The translations under genes were made by a program, and so were the position numbers. From positions 868,001-932,000 of the forward strand of contig OY769916.1 of assembly GCA_963669265.1 (NCBI GenBank): DNA of 64,000 nt, written 5' to 3'. The notes below the pieces were generated by a model. That model searched no databases and was not told the DNA's origin. It saw nothing but the letters and a program-made list of their open reading frames with translations. The stretch's first letter is position 1, and every line of letters starts with the position of its first letter. The DNA is from SZUA-547 sp963669265. Lineage in GTDB: Bacteria > Pseudomonadota > Alphaproteobacteria > Rhodobacterales > Rhodobacteraceae. Below are positions 8,308 to 16,912 of this stretch, one piece after another.

Positions 8308-9222
8308 CTAAATCATGGCTTTGAGATGGGCGACGACGCTGCGCGCTAGGGCACCTGGCTCATATCCCCCCTCAAGCATGGAGACGATCCGGCCATCTGC
8401 ATGACGTTGGGCGATGTCGACGATCTTTTCGGTCAACCACGCGTAATCTTGCTCGGTGAGCGACAGGCCCGACATATCATCCAGGATATGCGCGTCGAAT
8501 CCGGCGGAGATTACGATCAGTTCCGGCCGGAACGCCTCTAACGCTGGCAACCAGTGCTCGGTGATCGCTGCGCGGTATTCGGCGCCTTTGACCCCAGCGC
8601 TGAGCGGCACGTCGACCAGATTGGCGGCGTCCGAGGCATGGCCGGTGCCCGGATAGAACGGGTGTTGAAAGCTCGAACAAAAGAGAACCCGCGAGTCGTC
8701 CTGAAAAATGTCCTCGGTGCCGTTGCCGTGATGCACGTCGAAGTCCAGAATCGCGACCCGTTCCAATCCGTGCGCGTTCAACGCATGGGCGGCGGCGACG
8801 GCGACATTGTTGAACAGGCAGAATCCCATCGCCCGATCCCGCTCCGCATGATGCCCGGGCGGCCGGACCGCGCAGAACACCGGACAGGCCTCGCCGCGCA
8901 TCGTCAGATCCACCGCCATGATCCCGGCGCCGGCGGCCCGGCGCGCCGCCGACAGCGAATGCGGGTTCATCACCGTATCACCGTCGATCAACACTTCGCC
9001 CTCCGTCGGAGCCATCTCGAAAATACGCGCGACGTAATCGGCGTCATGCACGGCCGTCAGCGCGTCCCGGTTCGCGAGCGGCGCATCGTATTGCTGAACG
9101 ACGAATTCGAGACCCGAACTGATGATCTGGTTCTGGATCGCGTCGAGCCGCTCCGGCCGGTCGGGGTGGATCGGCCCGGGGTCGTGGTCGCGGCACTCGG
9201 GATGACTGATCAGACCCAGCAT
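8308..9222 (-). CDS. Histone-deacetylase-family (AcuC/LdaA-type) zinc deacetylase
   Basis: 304 residues covering the whole arginase/deacetylase fold. Catalytic signatures are RPPGHHAERDRAMGFCLFNN (tandem His), DFDVHHGNGTEDIF (zinc Asp and His) and SAGFDAH (second zinc Asp); a conserved glycine pair with EGGYEP closes the active site. Relatives remove acetyl groups from acetyl-lysine (AcuC of Bacillus, LdaA of Rhodopseudomonas) or from acetylpolyamines. It lies 30 bp downstream of a Pat-like acetyltransferase in the same direction, which favours a role in reversible protein acetylation. An acetylpolyamine amidohydrolase role cannot be excluded. Confidence 0.88.
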   Translation of the reverse strand: MLGLISHPECRDHDPGPIHPDRPERLDAIQNQIISSGLEFVVQQYDAPLANRDALTAVHDADYVARIFEMAPTEGEVLIDGDTVMNPHSLSAARRAAGAGIMAVDLTMRGEACPVFCAVRPPGHHAERDRAMGFCLFNNVAVAAAHALNAHGLERVAILDFDVHHGNGTEDIFQDDSRVLFCSSFQHPFYPGTGHASDAANLVDVPLSAGVKGAEYRAAITEHWLPALEAFRPELIVISAGFDAHILDDMSGLSLTEQDYAWLTEKIVDIAQRHADGRIVSMLEGGYEPGALARSVVAHLKAMI

Positions 9223-9252
9223 ATCGACCCTTCCGTCATTCGACCTACCCCG

Positions 9253-11934
9253 CTAAACGCGCCGCTCGACGATCATCGTCTCTGGATCATCCGGGTCGAG
9301 ACGTTCACTGAAACCCAGCCGCCGCATCAGAGCGAGCATGGGCCGGTTTGATGTCATTACGATGCCTTCGATTGTGGCGAGGCCATGCAATCTGGCCGCC
9401 GCGATAAGAGCGTTCATCAGCCGCGAGCCTATTCCGCGACCCTGAACCGCGTCGCTCACCACCAGCGCGAATTCGCAACTCCGCCCGTCCGGATTGATCG
9501 CATATCGCGCGACGCCCACCTGTTTTTCGTCGCCGTCGATTTCGGTCAGCGCGATCAGCGCCATCTCGCGGGCGTAGTCGATCTGGGTGAACCGTGCGAG
9601 CATCTCAGGCGTCAGTTCCTTGATCGCCTGCATGAACCGGAAGTGCTTCGCCTCGGGCGAGAGATCACGCACGAAAGCGCGCTCGCTCTCCGCGTCCTCG
9701 GGCCGGATCGGCCGGATCGTCAGCGGCGCGCCATCCGCAAGGTGGCCATGCTCGACGAGGTATTTGGGATAGGGCGCGATCGCCATGTGATCATAGGGCG
9801 CGTTCGCCCCGGACGGCCGCTTGACCCCGATGCGCGCATCAACCGCCAGAACCCCGTTCGGACCAGCGATCAGAGGATTGATGTCCAACTCCACGATCTG
9901 CGGAAGCTCCGCAATCATGTCCGAGACCCGCAGTAGAACCTCGACAACCGCGGCGCGGTCGACGGCGGGCCGGTTGCGGAACGCCTTCAGAAGGTCCGAG
10001 ACCCGCGTGCGGTCGATCAGCCGCTCCGCCAGAACCGTCGTCAGCGGCGGCAACGCGACGGCGCTGTCGCGCAGCACCTCCACCATGGTCCCGCCCGCGC
10101 CGAAGACGATTGTCGGACCAAAGACCGGATCCCGCGTCACGCCAACCAGCAGTTCTCGCGCGTCCGCGACCGCCGCCATCGGCTCGATCGTCACACCGTG
10201 GATGCGCGTCTCCGGCGCCGCCGCCGTCGCGGACTCCATCATGCCCAGATAGGCCGGGCGAATATCGGCCGCGCTCATCAGGTTGGTCTTCACGCCACCG
10301 ACATCCGACTTATGTGTCAGGTCCGGCGAGTTGATCTTCATCGCGACCGGAAAGCCCAAAGACTCTGCCGCGATCAGAGCGCTGGCGGGGCTGTCCGCCT
10401 CGATCGTGGTGCCGACATCGATCCCAAAGGCCCGCAGAACCGCTTTCGACTCCACATCCGACAGCATGCTCCGCCCTTCGGAGAGCACGCTGTCGATGAT
10501 CATCGAGGCGCCGACGGAGCCCTGATGGTCCGAAAAGATGTCCGGCCCCGGTGTCTCCAGCGAAAGCCGCTGGTTCAACTCATGTCGGGCGAGATAGGAA
10601 AACGCCTCTACGGCGCGCTCAGGCGTTGTGAATTCCGGCACCCCCGAACTCGACAACTCCACCCGTGCCTCGGTGACGGAGGTCTGCCCCATCCAGCATC
10701 CCAGCAAGGGCTTTTTGGGCGTATCCTCTCCGGCTTTGATCACATGCTCCGCCGCGACGCTGGCCTCGGTCATCGCTTGCGGAGTCAGCATGACCAGCAC
10801 GCCGTCGCAAAACCGGTCCTTCAGGCATGTTGCGACAACGTCGCCAAACACCTCCGGCGGTGCATCGCCAAGAATGTCGATCGGATTTCCATGCGACCAG
10901 TAGGGCGGCAAAATCTCGTCTAGCGCCTTCAGCGTGGCCTCTGGCGGCGGCGGCAGGGCGATCCCCAGATCCTCCGCCCGATCCGCGGCCAGAACGCCGG
11001 CGCCGCCGCCATTGGTGATGATGCAGAGCCTGTTACCGGTCGAACGTTTGTGCGCCGACAGCATCTCGGCGGCGGCGAAAAGCTGCCCGAACGTCATCGC
11101 CCGGACCGCGCCCGCCCGCTCCAACGCGGCGTCGAACGCGGCGTCGGATCCAACAAGAGCGCCGGTATGGGTGTTCGCCGCATCCGCGCTCTTCCGATGC
11201 CGTCCCCCTTTGAGCACGACGACGGGCTTGATCCGCGCGGCGGCGCGCAACTCGCTGACAAAAGTCCGCGACTTCCGGATCCCCTCGACATAGAGCAGGA
11301 TCGCCTCAGTCTTCGGGTCGGTCGCCAGAAAGCTGAGCGCGTCGCCAAAGCCGATATCGACCGAATTGCCGAGCGAGACCAGGGCGGAGAAGCCGAGATG
11401 GTTCGGCTCGGCCCAGTCCGAGATCGCCGAACAGAGCGCGCCGGATTGCGATATGAGCGCCAGTTTTCCCGGCGGCGTCGCGCCGCGCAGGAAGCTGGCG
11501 TTCATGCCCAGCCACGGCCGCACCACGCCGACGCAGTTCGGCCCGATAAACCGCATTCCGTTGCGCTGCGCGATATCTAGCAGGCGGCGTTCGCTGTTCT
11601 GGCCGCTTTCCCCCATTTCGCCGAAACCCGCCGTCAGGACGAGCGCATTTCGCACCTCCGCCGCCCCGCAGTCCTCGAACACGCCGGGCACGGTGCGCGC
11701 AGGCGATGCGACGACGACCAGATCAATGGGCCGGCCGATATCCTTCACGGAGTCTACGCACGGGCGCCCGAAGACGGCGTCACGCTTCGGGTTGACCGCG
11801 AACAACTCTCCTTGAAAGTCGGATTGCGCCAGATTGGCGAACACGCGTCCGCCAACGGAATCCACTCGCTCGCTCGCGCCAACCACGGCGATAGAGTCCG
11901 GGTTGAACATGGTTGATAGCTGATGGGGTCGCAT
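9253..11934 (-). CDS. ADP-forming acyl-CoA synthetase fused to GNAT acetyltransferase (Pat/PatZ-like)
   Basis: About 893 residues from the ATG at 11934, which follows an AGGA site; an upstream start at 12000 would add 22 residues. Domains in order: CoA-binding Rossmann domain (SIAVVGASER), succinyl-CoA-ligase-like domain, ATP-grasp domain (SLGFPVAMKINSPDLTHKSD), and a C-terminal GNAT domain with acetyl-CoA loop QGRGIGSRLM. This is the architecture of the protein lysine acetyltransferase Pat. Unlike the enterobacterial Pat proteins as I recall them, the phosphohistidine motif of active synthetases is intact (NTHTGALVG, His at residue 256), so the enzyme may also make acyl-CoA. It precedes an HDAC-family gene in one operon. 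Confidence 0.88.
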   Translation of the reverse strand: MRPHQLSTMFNPDSIAVVGASERVDSVGGRVFANLAQSDFQGELFAVNPKRDAVFGRPCVDSVKDIGRPIDLVVVASPARTVPGVFEDCGAAEVRNALVLTAGFGEMGESGQNSERRLLDIAQRNGMRFIGPNCVGVVRPWLGMNASFLRGATPPGKLALISQSGALCSAISDWAEPNHLGFSALVSLGNSVDIGFGDALSFLATDPKTEAILLYVEGIRKSRTFVSELRAAARIKPVVVLKGGRHRKSADAANTHTGALVGSDAAFDAALERAGAVRAMTFGQLFAAAEMLSAHKRSTGNRLCIITNGGGAGVLAADRAEDLGIALPPPPEATLKALDEILPPYWSHGNPIDILGDAPPEVFGDVVATCLKDRFCDGVLVMLTPQAMTEASVAAEHVIKAGEDTPKKPLLGCWMGQTSVTEARVELSSSGVPEFTTPERAVEAFSYLARHELNQRLSLETPGPDIFSDHQGSVGASMIIDSVLSEGRSMLSDVESKAVLRAFGIDVGTTIEADSPASALIAAESLGFPVAMKINSPDLTHKSDVGGVKTNLMSAADIRPAYLGMMESATAAAPETRIHGVTIEPMAAVADARELLVGVTRDPVFGPTIVFGAGGTMVEVLRDSAVALPPLTTVLAERLIDRTRVSDLLKAFRNRPAVDRAAVVEVLLRVSDMIAELPQIVELDINPLIAGPNGVLAVDARIGVKRPSGANAPYDHMAIAPYPKYLVEHGHLADGAPLTIRPIRPEDAESERAFVRDLSPEAKHFRFMQAIKELTPEMLARFTQIDYAREMALIALTEIDGDEKQVGVARYAINPDGRSCEFALVVSDAVQGRGIGSRLMNALIAAARLHGLATIEGIVMTSNRPMLALMRRLGFSERLDPDDPETMIVERRV

Positions 11935-12039
11935 CGCCGACGGTCCTGAAAAATGTTCATTCACTCGCAAGGACGTCTGGTGAATGTATTGCAAAATCAC
12001 ACCGAAAGTAGATGCCGCGGCAATGTTTGAGCTGCGGTC

Positions 12040-12057
12040 GAGCGAAATTTTTCGCTC
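12040..12057. promoter_or_regulatory. Perfect inverted repeat upstream of the Pat-like gene
   Basis: GAGCGAAA-TT-TTTCGCTC, perfect 8-bp arms, about 105 bp before the 11934 start. A related core (GCGAAATTTCG) occurs near 13825, before the corrinoid gene. Operator for a dimeric regulator, or a hairpin in the leader. Confidence 0.5.
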
Positions 12058-12159
12058 AAGAACCTGATCCCTTCGCTACCGACCCAAGAACGACTGACTT
12101 AAACCGTGCTTTGCCGCCGCCACGCGTCAAGAACAGCCATCTGAGATGTAACGGTATTG

Positions 12160-12169
12160 ACCGATCGGT
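12160..12169. promoter_or_regulatory. Palindrome ACCGATCGGT before the ABM-domain gene
   Basis: Ten-base perfect palindrome about 86 bp before the start at 12256, in a spot that fits a promoter. The ACCGATCGGT core is common in TetR-family operators. No TetR gene is adjacent. Confidence 0.4.
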
Positions 12170-12255
12170 TTAAACAATGTAGAAGACTCGCATACGATGG
12201 AACAATCGTCGTGAAGGCCTTTGCGACGATGCAAACTTAAGAGGGACTTCAAGAC

Positions 12256-12705
12256 ATGATCGATAAATCACTGAAGATCATTTCGACTTTTCTTAGCGCC
12301 GCGGCGCTGTCTTTTGCGCTGGTCTTGCCGACTGCGGCAGGCGCCGAATCCACATCGAAAGACGACATCTTCTGGGTTTTGGAGCTTGAACTTGCGGAGG
12401 GCGCAGATGAGACGTTCGACAGCCTGATCGCTGAGATGGTGGCTTCGACCGAAGAAGAAAAAGGCGCGCTGACTTACGAAACCTATCGCGACGGCAATAA
12501 GGTCTACTTCCTTGAGCGCTATGATACGAACGAGGACGTCATCATTCATCTCGGAAACTTCGGCAGCAAGTTCGCCGAGCGCTTCCTCGCGATCCTGACG
12601 CCCGGGAGCTTCAAAGTCTACGGACCGGCCGACGAGGCCGTGCGTGAGGCCCTGGCAGGCTTCAACCCGGAATACTATGACCCGCACAAGGGTTTCGCGC
12701 GCTAA
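12256..12705 (+). CDS. Exported small protein with antibiotic-biosynthesis-monooxygenase-like (dimeric alpha-beta barrel) domain
   Basis: 149 residues. The N-terminus is a Sec signal peptide with likely cleavage after AAGAES (near residue 31). The mature part reads as a ferredoxin-like ABM domain: a strand IFWVLELELAEGADETFDSL, a helix to VASTEEEKGALTYETYRD, then VYFLERYDTNEDVIIHL and FKVYGPADEAVREAL. ABM proteins usually act as quinol monooxygenases or haem-degrading enzymes in the cytoplasm; an exported form is less common. No cofactor-binding residue could be pinned down. The gene is monocistronic and ends in a strong hairpin. Function is unknown. Confidence 0.8.
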   Translation: MIDKSLKIISTFLSAAALSFALVLPTAAGAESTSKDDIFWVLELELAEGADETFDSLIAEMVASTEEEKGALTYETYRDGNKVYFLERYDTNEDVIIHLGNFGSKFAERFLAILTPGSFKVYGPADEAVREALAGFNPEYYDPHKGFAR

Positions 12706-12736
12706 GAGTTGAGCGCACGCGACGTACTCCATTACG

Positions 12737-12760
12737 CCAAGGCCCTCCAGTGGGCCTTGG
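12737..12760 (+). terminator. Strong hairpin after the ABM-domain gene
   Basis: CCAAGGCCC-tccagt-GGGCCTTGG, a perfect 9-bp GC-rich stem 32 bp past the stop. There is no long T-run, so it may work as a weak or factor-assisted terminator. Confidence 0.6.
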
Positions 12761-13013
12761 CTAACTCAAGCGCTCGAAGCGATTGAACAAACCTCTCGAA
12801 TTTGGGCGAACCCTGCTTAGACCAAGAGATAGCGCTTTGCGCGCGTGGAAGCAGAGAGATCAAATGCCCGCTAAAGTGTCCGACCCATTTGGCCCGCTTT
12901 GATGGTCCTTGCATGATAGGCTTGGGTTCCACCTGGACACCAGCGTCGCGCGAAACCGTCGGTTGGAGGCCCGGCAGCTTTTGTGTATGGCTGTCGCCGG
13001 AGGTCACAACCCA

Positions 13014-13802
13014 ATGTCGTCAGTTCAATCAGTCCGGCGGGCGTTCGCGGTGCTACAGAATCTCTCCCTCGGTCCTGCAAGCGTCTCCGAGATCGCAGAA
13101 CGAACGAAATTGCCGAAGAGCACCGTATCGCGCCTTCTGTCCACTCTGAGCGAAGTTGGCGCGGTCGAGCAGGGCGGAACGGCGGGCGTTTATGGCCTTG
13201 GCGAGTTGATGTTCGACCTCTCATCCGCGGCCAATCCGGGTCGCAACCTGATCGCCATCATACGCCCTTATCTCGTCGAACTTGTCGCCCGAACCGGCGA
13301 GGCCGCCGGGCTTGCGATGCTTGAGGGCAACTCGGTCTATTACTACGACCAAGTGGGCGGCGATCATGCGGTGCAGATCCGCGATTGGACTGGTGAGAAG
13401 ATCGATGCGCATGTCGTCTCATCGGGCCTCGTTTTGATGTCCTTCGCTGCGCCGGAAACCCGCGCTGAATTTCTTTCAAGCCCGCTCAAAAAATGGACCG
13501 ATAAGTCCGTAACGGATCCGGGCCGCATCGCCGAGCGTCTGGATGCCTGTCGCAGCGAGGGGGTCGTGTGGGCCTATGAGGAGATGTCCGAAGGCCTCAA
13601 CAGCGTGGCGGCGCCGATCTTTGATCCGGCCGGTGTAGCGATCGCCGCAATTCACGTCCACGGACCCGCATACAGGTTTCCTGAAAGCGGCTGCAAAGAT
13701 GAGATCTCTGCCATCGTGATTACTACGGCCCGCCGCATCAGCAGCCGGCTCGCCGGGCGCGCTGATGAGAGCGCTGATGGAGGCGCTCACGGTGGCGGCT
13801 AA
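13014..13802 (+). CDS. IclR-family transcriptional regulator
   Basis: 262 residues from the ATG at 13014, which has a GGAGG site 11 bases upstream; the frame is open further 5' (12909) but without family similarity. The N-terminal winged helix contains SVRRAFAVLQNL and VSEIAERTKLPKSTVSRLLS, the typical IclR start. The C-terminal effector domain has LAMLEGNSVYYYDQVGG and GLNSVAAPIFDPAGVAIAAI. It is the first rightward gene before the corrinoid and MttB genes, so it probably controls them in response to a pathway metabolite. A CGAAATTTCG palindrome just after it is a candidate site. Confidence 0.9.
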   Translation: MSSVQSVRRAFAVLQNLSLGPASVSEIAERTKLPKSTVSRLLSTLSEVGAVEQGGTAGVYGLGELMFDLSSAANPGRNLIAIIRPYLVELVARTGEAAGLAMLEGNSVYYYDQVGGDHAVQIRDWTGEKIDAHVVSSGLVLMSFAAPETRAEFLSSPLKKWTDKSVTDPGRIAERLDACRSEGVVWAYEEMSEGLNSVAAPIFDPAGVAIAAIHVHGPAYRFPESGCKDEISAIVITTARRISSRLAGRADESADGGAHGGG

Positions 13803-13825
13803 AGGCTTCCGCCTGATCCTCTTCG

Positions 13826-13835
13826 CGAAATTTCG
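13826..13835. promoter_or_regulatory. Palindrome CGAAATTTCG before the corrinoid gene
   Basis: Perfect 10-base palindrome within CTTCGCGAAATTTCGAGAG, 110 bp before the corrinoid start. A similar CGCAAATTTTTTCG lies about 25 bp further on (13862 onward). Both resemble the repeat at 12040. Candidate IclR-type operator. Confidence 0.4.
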
Positions 13836-13945
13836 AGAGGCGTGAAAAAAACGTATCCTTTCGCAAATTTTTTCGTGACAATTTATTCAGTTTACGACTA
13901 GCGTTTCACAATGCAGTTCATGTTCCATATCGTGGATTTGCGGTG

Positions 13946-14653
13946 ATGACAGACCAGGAAGACTTTGACCTATCGGCGCTGCCCGACGATGAACTCGTCG
14001 AGCAGATGCATGACGACCTTTACGACGGTCTCGCGGACGAGATCGTCGAAGGCACGCATATCCTTCTTGATCGCGGCTGGGCGGCCGACAAAGTCCTGAG
14101 CGACGCGCTTGTCGAGGGGATGCGGATCGTCGGCATAGATTTCCGCGACGGCATACTTTTCGTTCCCGAAGTGCTCTTGTCTGCGAACGCGATGAAAGCG
14201 GGCATGGCGGTCCTGCGTCCGCTTCTCGCCGAAACAGGCGCAGAATCCATCGGTAAGGTCGTGATCGGGACGGTGAAAGGCGACATTCACGATATCGGCA
14301 AGAACCTCGTCGCCATGATGCTGGAAGGCGCCGGATTCGAGGTCTTCGACATCGGCATCAACTGCGACGCCGACAAGTATATCGCTGCTCTGGAGGAACA
14401 CCGCCCCAGTATTCTTGGCATGTCGGCGCTTTTGACGACGACCATGCCGTATATGAAGACAGTGATCGACACGCTTGATCAGAAGGGCATGCGCTCGGAT
14501 TACATCGTCCTTGTAGGAGGGGCGCCGCTGAATGATGAATTCGGCGCTGCGATCGGCGCGGACGGGTATTGCCGGGACGCAGCGGTCGCGGTCGAAATGG
14601 CGAAACAACTTGTCGCGGAGCAAAGAGCGCCAGCGGTTTCGGCGACGGGCTAA
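13946..14653 (+). CDS. Corrinoid (B12-binding) protein of a methyltransferase system, MtbC/MttC-like
   Basis: 235 residues, the normal length. It has an N-terminal helical B12-binding cap (VLSDALVEGMRIVGIDFRDG, then LFVPEVLLSANAMKAGM) followed by a Rossmann domain with the cobalamin lower-ligand motif GDIHDIGKNLVAMML (His in DxHxxG), GMSALLTTTMPYM and VGGAPLN. It carries the methyl group from an MttB-type enzyme to an acceptor. It lies just upstream of the mttB-like gene, separated by about 125 bp. The start could also be the GTG one codon earlier. No corrinoid-reactivating ATPase (RamA-type) or second methyltransferase is visible in the window. Confidence 0.92.
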   Translation: MTDQEDFDLSALPDDELVEQMHDDLYDGLADEIVEGTHILLDRGWAADKVLSDALVEGMRIVGIDFRDGILFVPEVLLSANAMKAGMAVLRPLLAETGAESIGKVVIGTVKGDIHDIGKNLVAMMLEGAGFEVFDIGINCDADKYIAALEEHRPSILGMSALLTTTMPYMKTVIDTLDQKGMRSDYIVLVGGAPLNDEFGAAIGADGYCRDAAVAVEMAKQLVAEQRAPAVSATG

Positions 14654-14778
14654 GAGCGGTGGCTAATGGCCCACCTTTTTTTGGCGCGCAACGCCAAGCA
14701 AACCTTGAGCGCTCGTGGCGCGCGCTGACGGTATGAACGCCGCAAATGGCGGGAACGGAGCGAAGAAGGCGACGAACA

Positions 14779-16335
14779 ATGGCGAGACCGAAGCAGTTGA
14801 ACGCCCGTGATCGACAAAAACGCCGTGGCGGCGGGCGCGACGCGCGCCGGGCGAAACGCGGCGCGGAGGCGACTGCGGCGGCGTTCGTTACGCGCAAACT
14901 GACGCCAGTGGAGATTGTCAGTGAGGAGGGTCTCGCGCTTCTTGAGCTTAACGCCGATCTGATCCTCGAACGCGTCGGCGTCGAGATCCGCGGCAAGCCT
15001 TCTGCGATTGAGAGGTTTCGCGACGCCGGCGCCGAGGTCGACGGCGACCGCGTCCGCTTCCCCCGCGGACTTTGCCGCCAAATCGTGCAACAGAACGCCC
15101 CCGCGACATATACGCAGCACGCCCGAAATCCTGCTCGAAATGTGCAGATCGGCGGAGACGCCACGGTGTTCGCGCCGAATTACGGCTCCCCTTTCGTTCA
15201 TGACCTGGATCGAGGCCGGCGCTACGCGACGCTGGAGGATTTCGAGAACCTCGTGAAGCTCGCCTATATGACCCCGCATCTGCATCACAGCGGCGGCACG
15301 GTCTGCGAACCGGTGGACATCCCCGTCCCCAAACGCCACCTCGATATGGTTTATGCGCATCTGCGCTGGAGCGACAAGCCGTTCATGGGGTCGGTGACGG
15401 CGGGTGAGCGGGCGGCGGATTCCGTGGAGATGGCGCGCATCGCCTTTGGCGGCGATCTCGCCGACCGGACCGTGATGACGAGCCTTATTAACGCTTCGTC
15501 TCCGCTGGTCTGGGACGCGACCATGCTCGATGCGGCCGAGACCTATGCCGCCGCGAACCAGGCCTGCATCATCAGTCCGTTCATCCTTGCAGGCGCGATG
15601 GCCCCGGCGACCTCCGCCGGGGTGGCCGCGCAGACCCTGGCCGAGGCTCTGGTCGGCCTTGCCTTCACCCAGCTTGTCCGGCCGGGCGCCCCCGTGATCT
15701 TCGGATCCTTCGCAAGCTCCATGTCTATGCAGACGGGCGCGCCGACCTTCGGCACGCCGGAACCGGCCATCGTGCTCTACACCGTCGCGGCCCTATCGCG
15801 GCGGCTGGGCGTTCCCTTCCGCTCAGGCGGATCGCTGACCGCGTCGAAATTACCCGACGCGCAGGCGGCCTATGAATCCGCGTCGACCCTGCTACCCGCG
15901 ATGATGGGCGGGGTGAACTTTGTGCTCCACGCGGCCGGTTGGCTGGAGGGCGGGCTCGCCGTCGGCTACGAGAAATTCATCCTCGACTGCGATCAGTTGG
16001 GCGCGATGCAGGTGTTCGCGTCGGGCCTCGATATCTCTGAGAACGGACAAGCGATCGAGGAATTGCTTATACATGAACCGAGCGAGCATCACCTCGGCAC
16101 CGCCCACACGCTTCAGAATTTCGAAACGGCCTTCTACCGCGCGACGACGGCGGACAATTCGAGTTACGAGGAATGGTCCGAAAAGGGCGGTCTCGACTCC
16201 GCCCAACGCGCCAACGCCGCCTGGAAAGCCCAACTCGCCGAATACGAGGCGCCGGAGATCGACAGCGCCATAGACGAAGAGCTAGGCGCCTTTGTCGATC
16301 GGCGCCGCGCAGAACTGCCGGACATCGAGACTTAA
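14779..16335 (+). CDS. MttB-superfamily (non-pyrrolysine) methyltransferase, betaine-type candidate
   Basis: 518 residues from 14779 (529 from 14746). It matches the trimethylamine methyltransferase family: FAPNYGSPFVHDLDRGRRYA, GGTVCEPVDIPVPKRHLDM, FGTPEPAIVLYTVAALSRRL and FVLHAAGWLEGGLAVGYEKF. The frame has no internal TAG, so this is a member without pyrrolysine. Such proteins demethylate quaternary amines (glycine betaine, proline betaine, carnitine) onto a corrinoid protein, here encoded next door. The neighbouring dimethylglycine and sarcosine enzymes make glycine betaine the best guess. The N-terminal 35 residues are very basic, and the start is uncertain. Confidence 0.88.
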   Translation: MARPKQLNARDRQKRRGGGRDARRAKRGAEATAAAFVTRKLTPVEIVSEEGLALLELNADLILERVGVEIRGKPSAIERFRDAGAEVDGDRVRFPRGLCRQIVQQNAPATYTQHARNPARNVQIGGDATVFAPNYGSPFVHDLDRGRRYATLEDFENLVKLAYMTPHLHHSGGTVCEPVDIPVPKRHLDMVYAHLRWSDKPFMGSVTAGERAADSVEMARIAFGGDLADRTVMTSLINASSPLVWDATMLDAAETYAAANQACIISPFILAGAMAPATSAGVAAQTLAEALVGLAFTQLVRPGAPVIFGSFASSMSMQTGAPTFGTPEPAIVLYTVAALSRRLGVPFRSGGSLTASKLPDAQAAYESASTLLPAMMGGVNFVLHAAGWLEGGLAVGYEKFILDCDQLGAMQVFASGLDISENGQAIEELLIHEPSEHHLGTAHTLQNFETAFYRATTADNSSYEEWSEKGGLDSAQRANAAWKAQLAEYEAPEIDSAIDEELGAFVDRRRAELPDIET

Positions 16336-16365
16336 CGACGCCCGCCAGCCGGACTGGGCGTTAAG
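16331..16365. terminator. Bidirectional hairpin shared by mttB and soxG
   Basis: CTTAAC...GCCC pairs with GGGC-GTTAAG around a 10-base loop, with a small bulge in the left arm. The outer arms include the stop codons of both convergent genes (TAA of mttB at 16333-16335; TAA of soxG at 16361-16363 on the reverse strand). Confidence 0.55.
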
Positions 16366-16912
16366 CTTCAGCCGCGATCTCCCGCGCTCCCGTTTCCAGA
16401 AGCTCGCCGACATGCGGCGCAAAGCTGTTCCAGCAATCCAGCCGGTATCGCGTCGGCGCATCGATCCAAAGGACCACCGTCACCCCGTCGAAAACTGTCC
16501 GCCGGGCCTCTCCTTCCGGGATCTTCGCGATATCGCGCGGGCAACCGATGGTCAGAAGCTCCGAGGCGCGCGCGCCCTCGATGACAAACGTCATTTCGCG
16601 GGCCGAGATGTCGACCAAGCTGTGCGGGCGCTCAGAATACGCATCTGCGCAAGCGGTTGTGAGTTTTCCGGCCTCGTCCTGCGGCGCAAGAAGCACCCAC
16701 TCATCCGGGCCAAGCCGGAGCGCCTCTCGACCGCGATCCGCCGACCTCTGTCCAATCCGTTCCGGCAGCTTTAGGCCTAGCGCCGTCTCGATGAGCGACA
16801 AATCTCCGCGCGCGCGCAGTGAGAACCGCGCACTTGGCGACGCCAGGCTGACGACGACGTCAGGCGTCTCAACGAGCGGGCCCGGAGAGCTTTGACTTAG
16901 GTTCCCGCTCAT
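16361..16912 (-). CDS. soxG: Sarcosine oxidase gamma subunit
   Basis: 183 residues, the usual size. It contains a GcvT-like fold with RLGPDEWVLLAPQ and SLVDISAREMTFVIEGARA, then LTIGCPRDIAKIPEG and WIDAPTRYRLDCWNSFAPHV, typical of SoxG. The subunit belongs to the cytoplasmic heterotetrameric sarcosine oxidase, which converts sarcosine to glycine, passing the methyl carbon to tetrahydrofolate. It is the last gene of soxBDAG and overlaps the end of soxA by four bases. Confidence 0.93.
   Translation of the reverse strand: MSGNLSQSSPGPLVETPDVVVSLASPSARFSLRARGDLSLIETALGLKLPERIGQRSADRGREALRLGPDEWVLLAPQDEAGKLTTACADAYSERPHSLVDISAREMTFVIEGARASELLTIGCPRDIAKIPEGEARRTVFDGVTVVLWIDAPTRYRLDCWNSFAPHVGELLETGAREIAAEA

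Noticed and set aside
14779..16335. Pyrrolysine-containing trimethylamine methyltransferase
   Set aside because: The frame is open for its whole length with no in-frame TAG, so it belongs to the non-pyrrolysine MttB branch.
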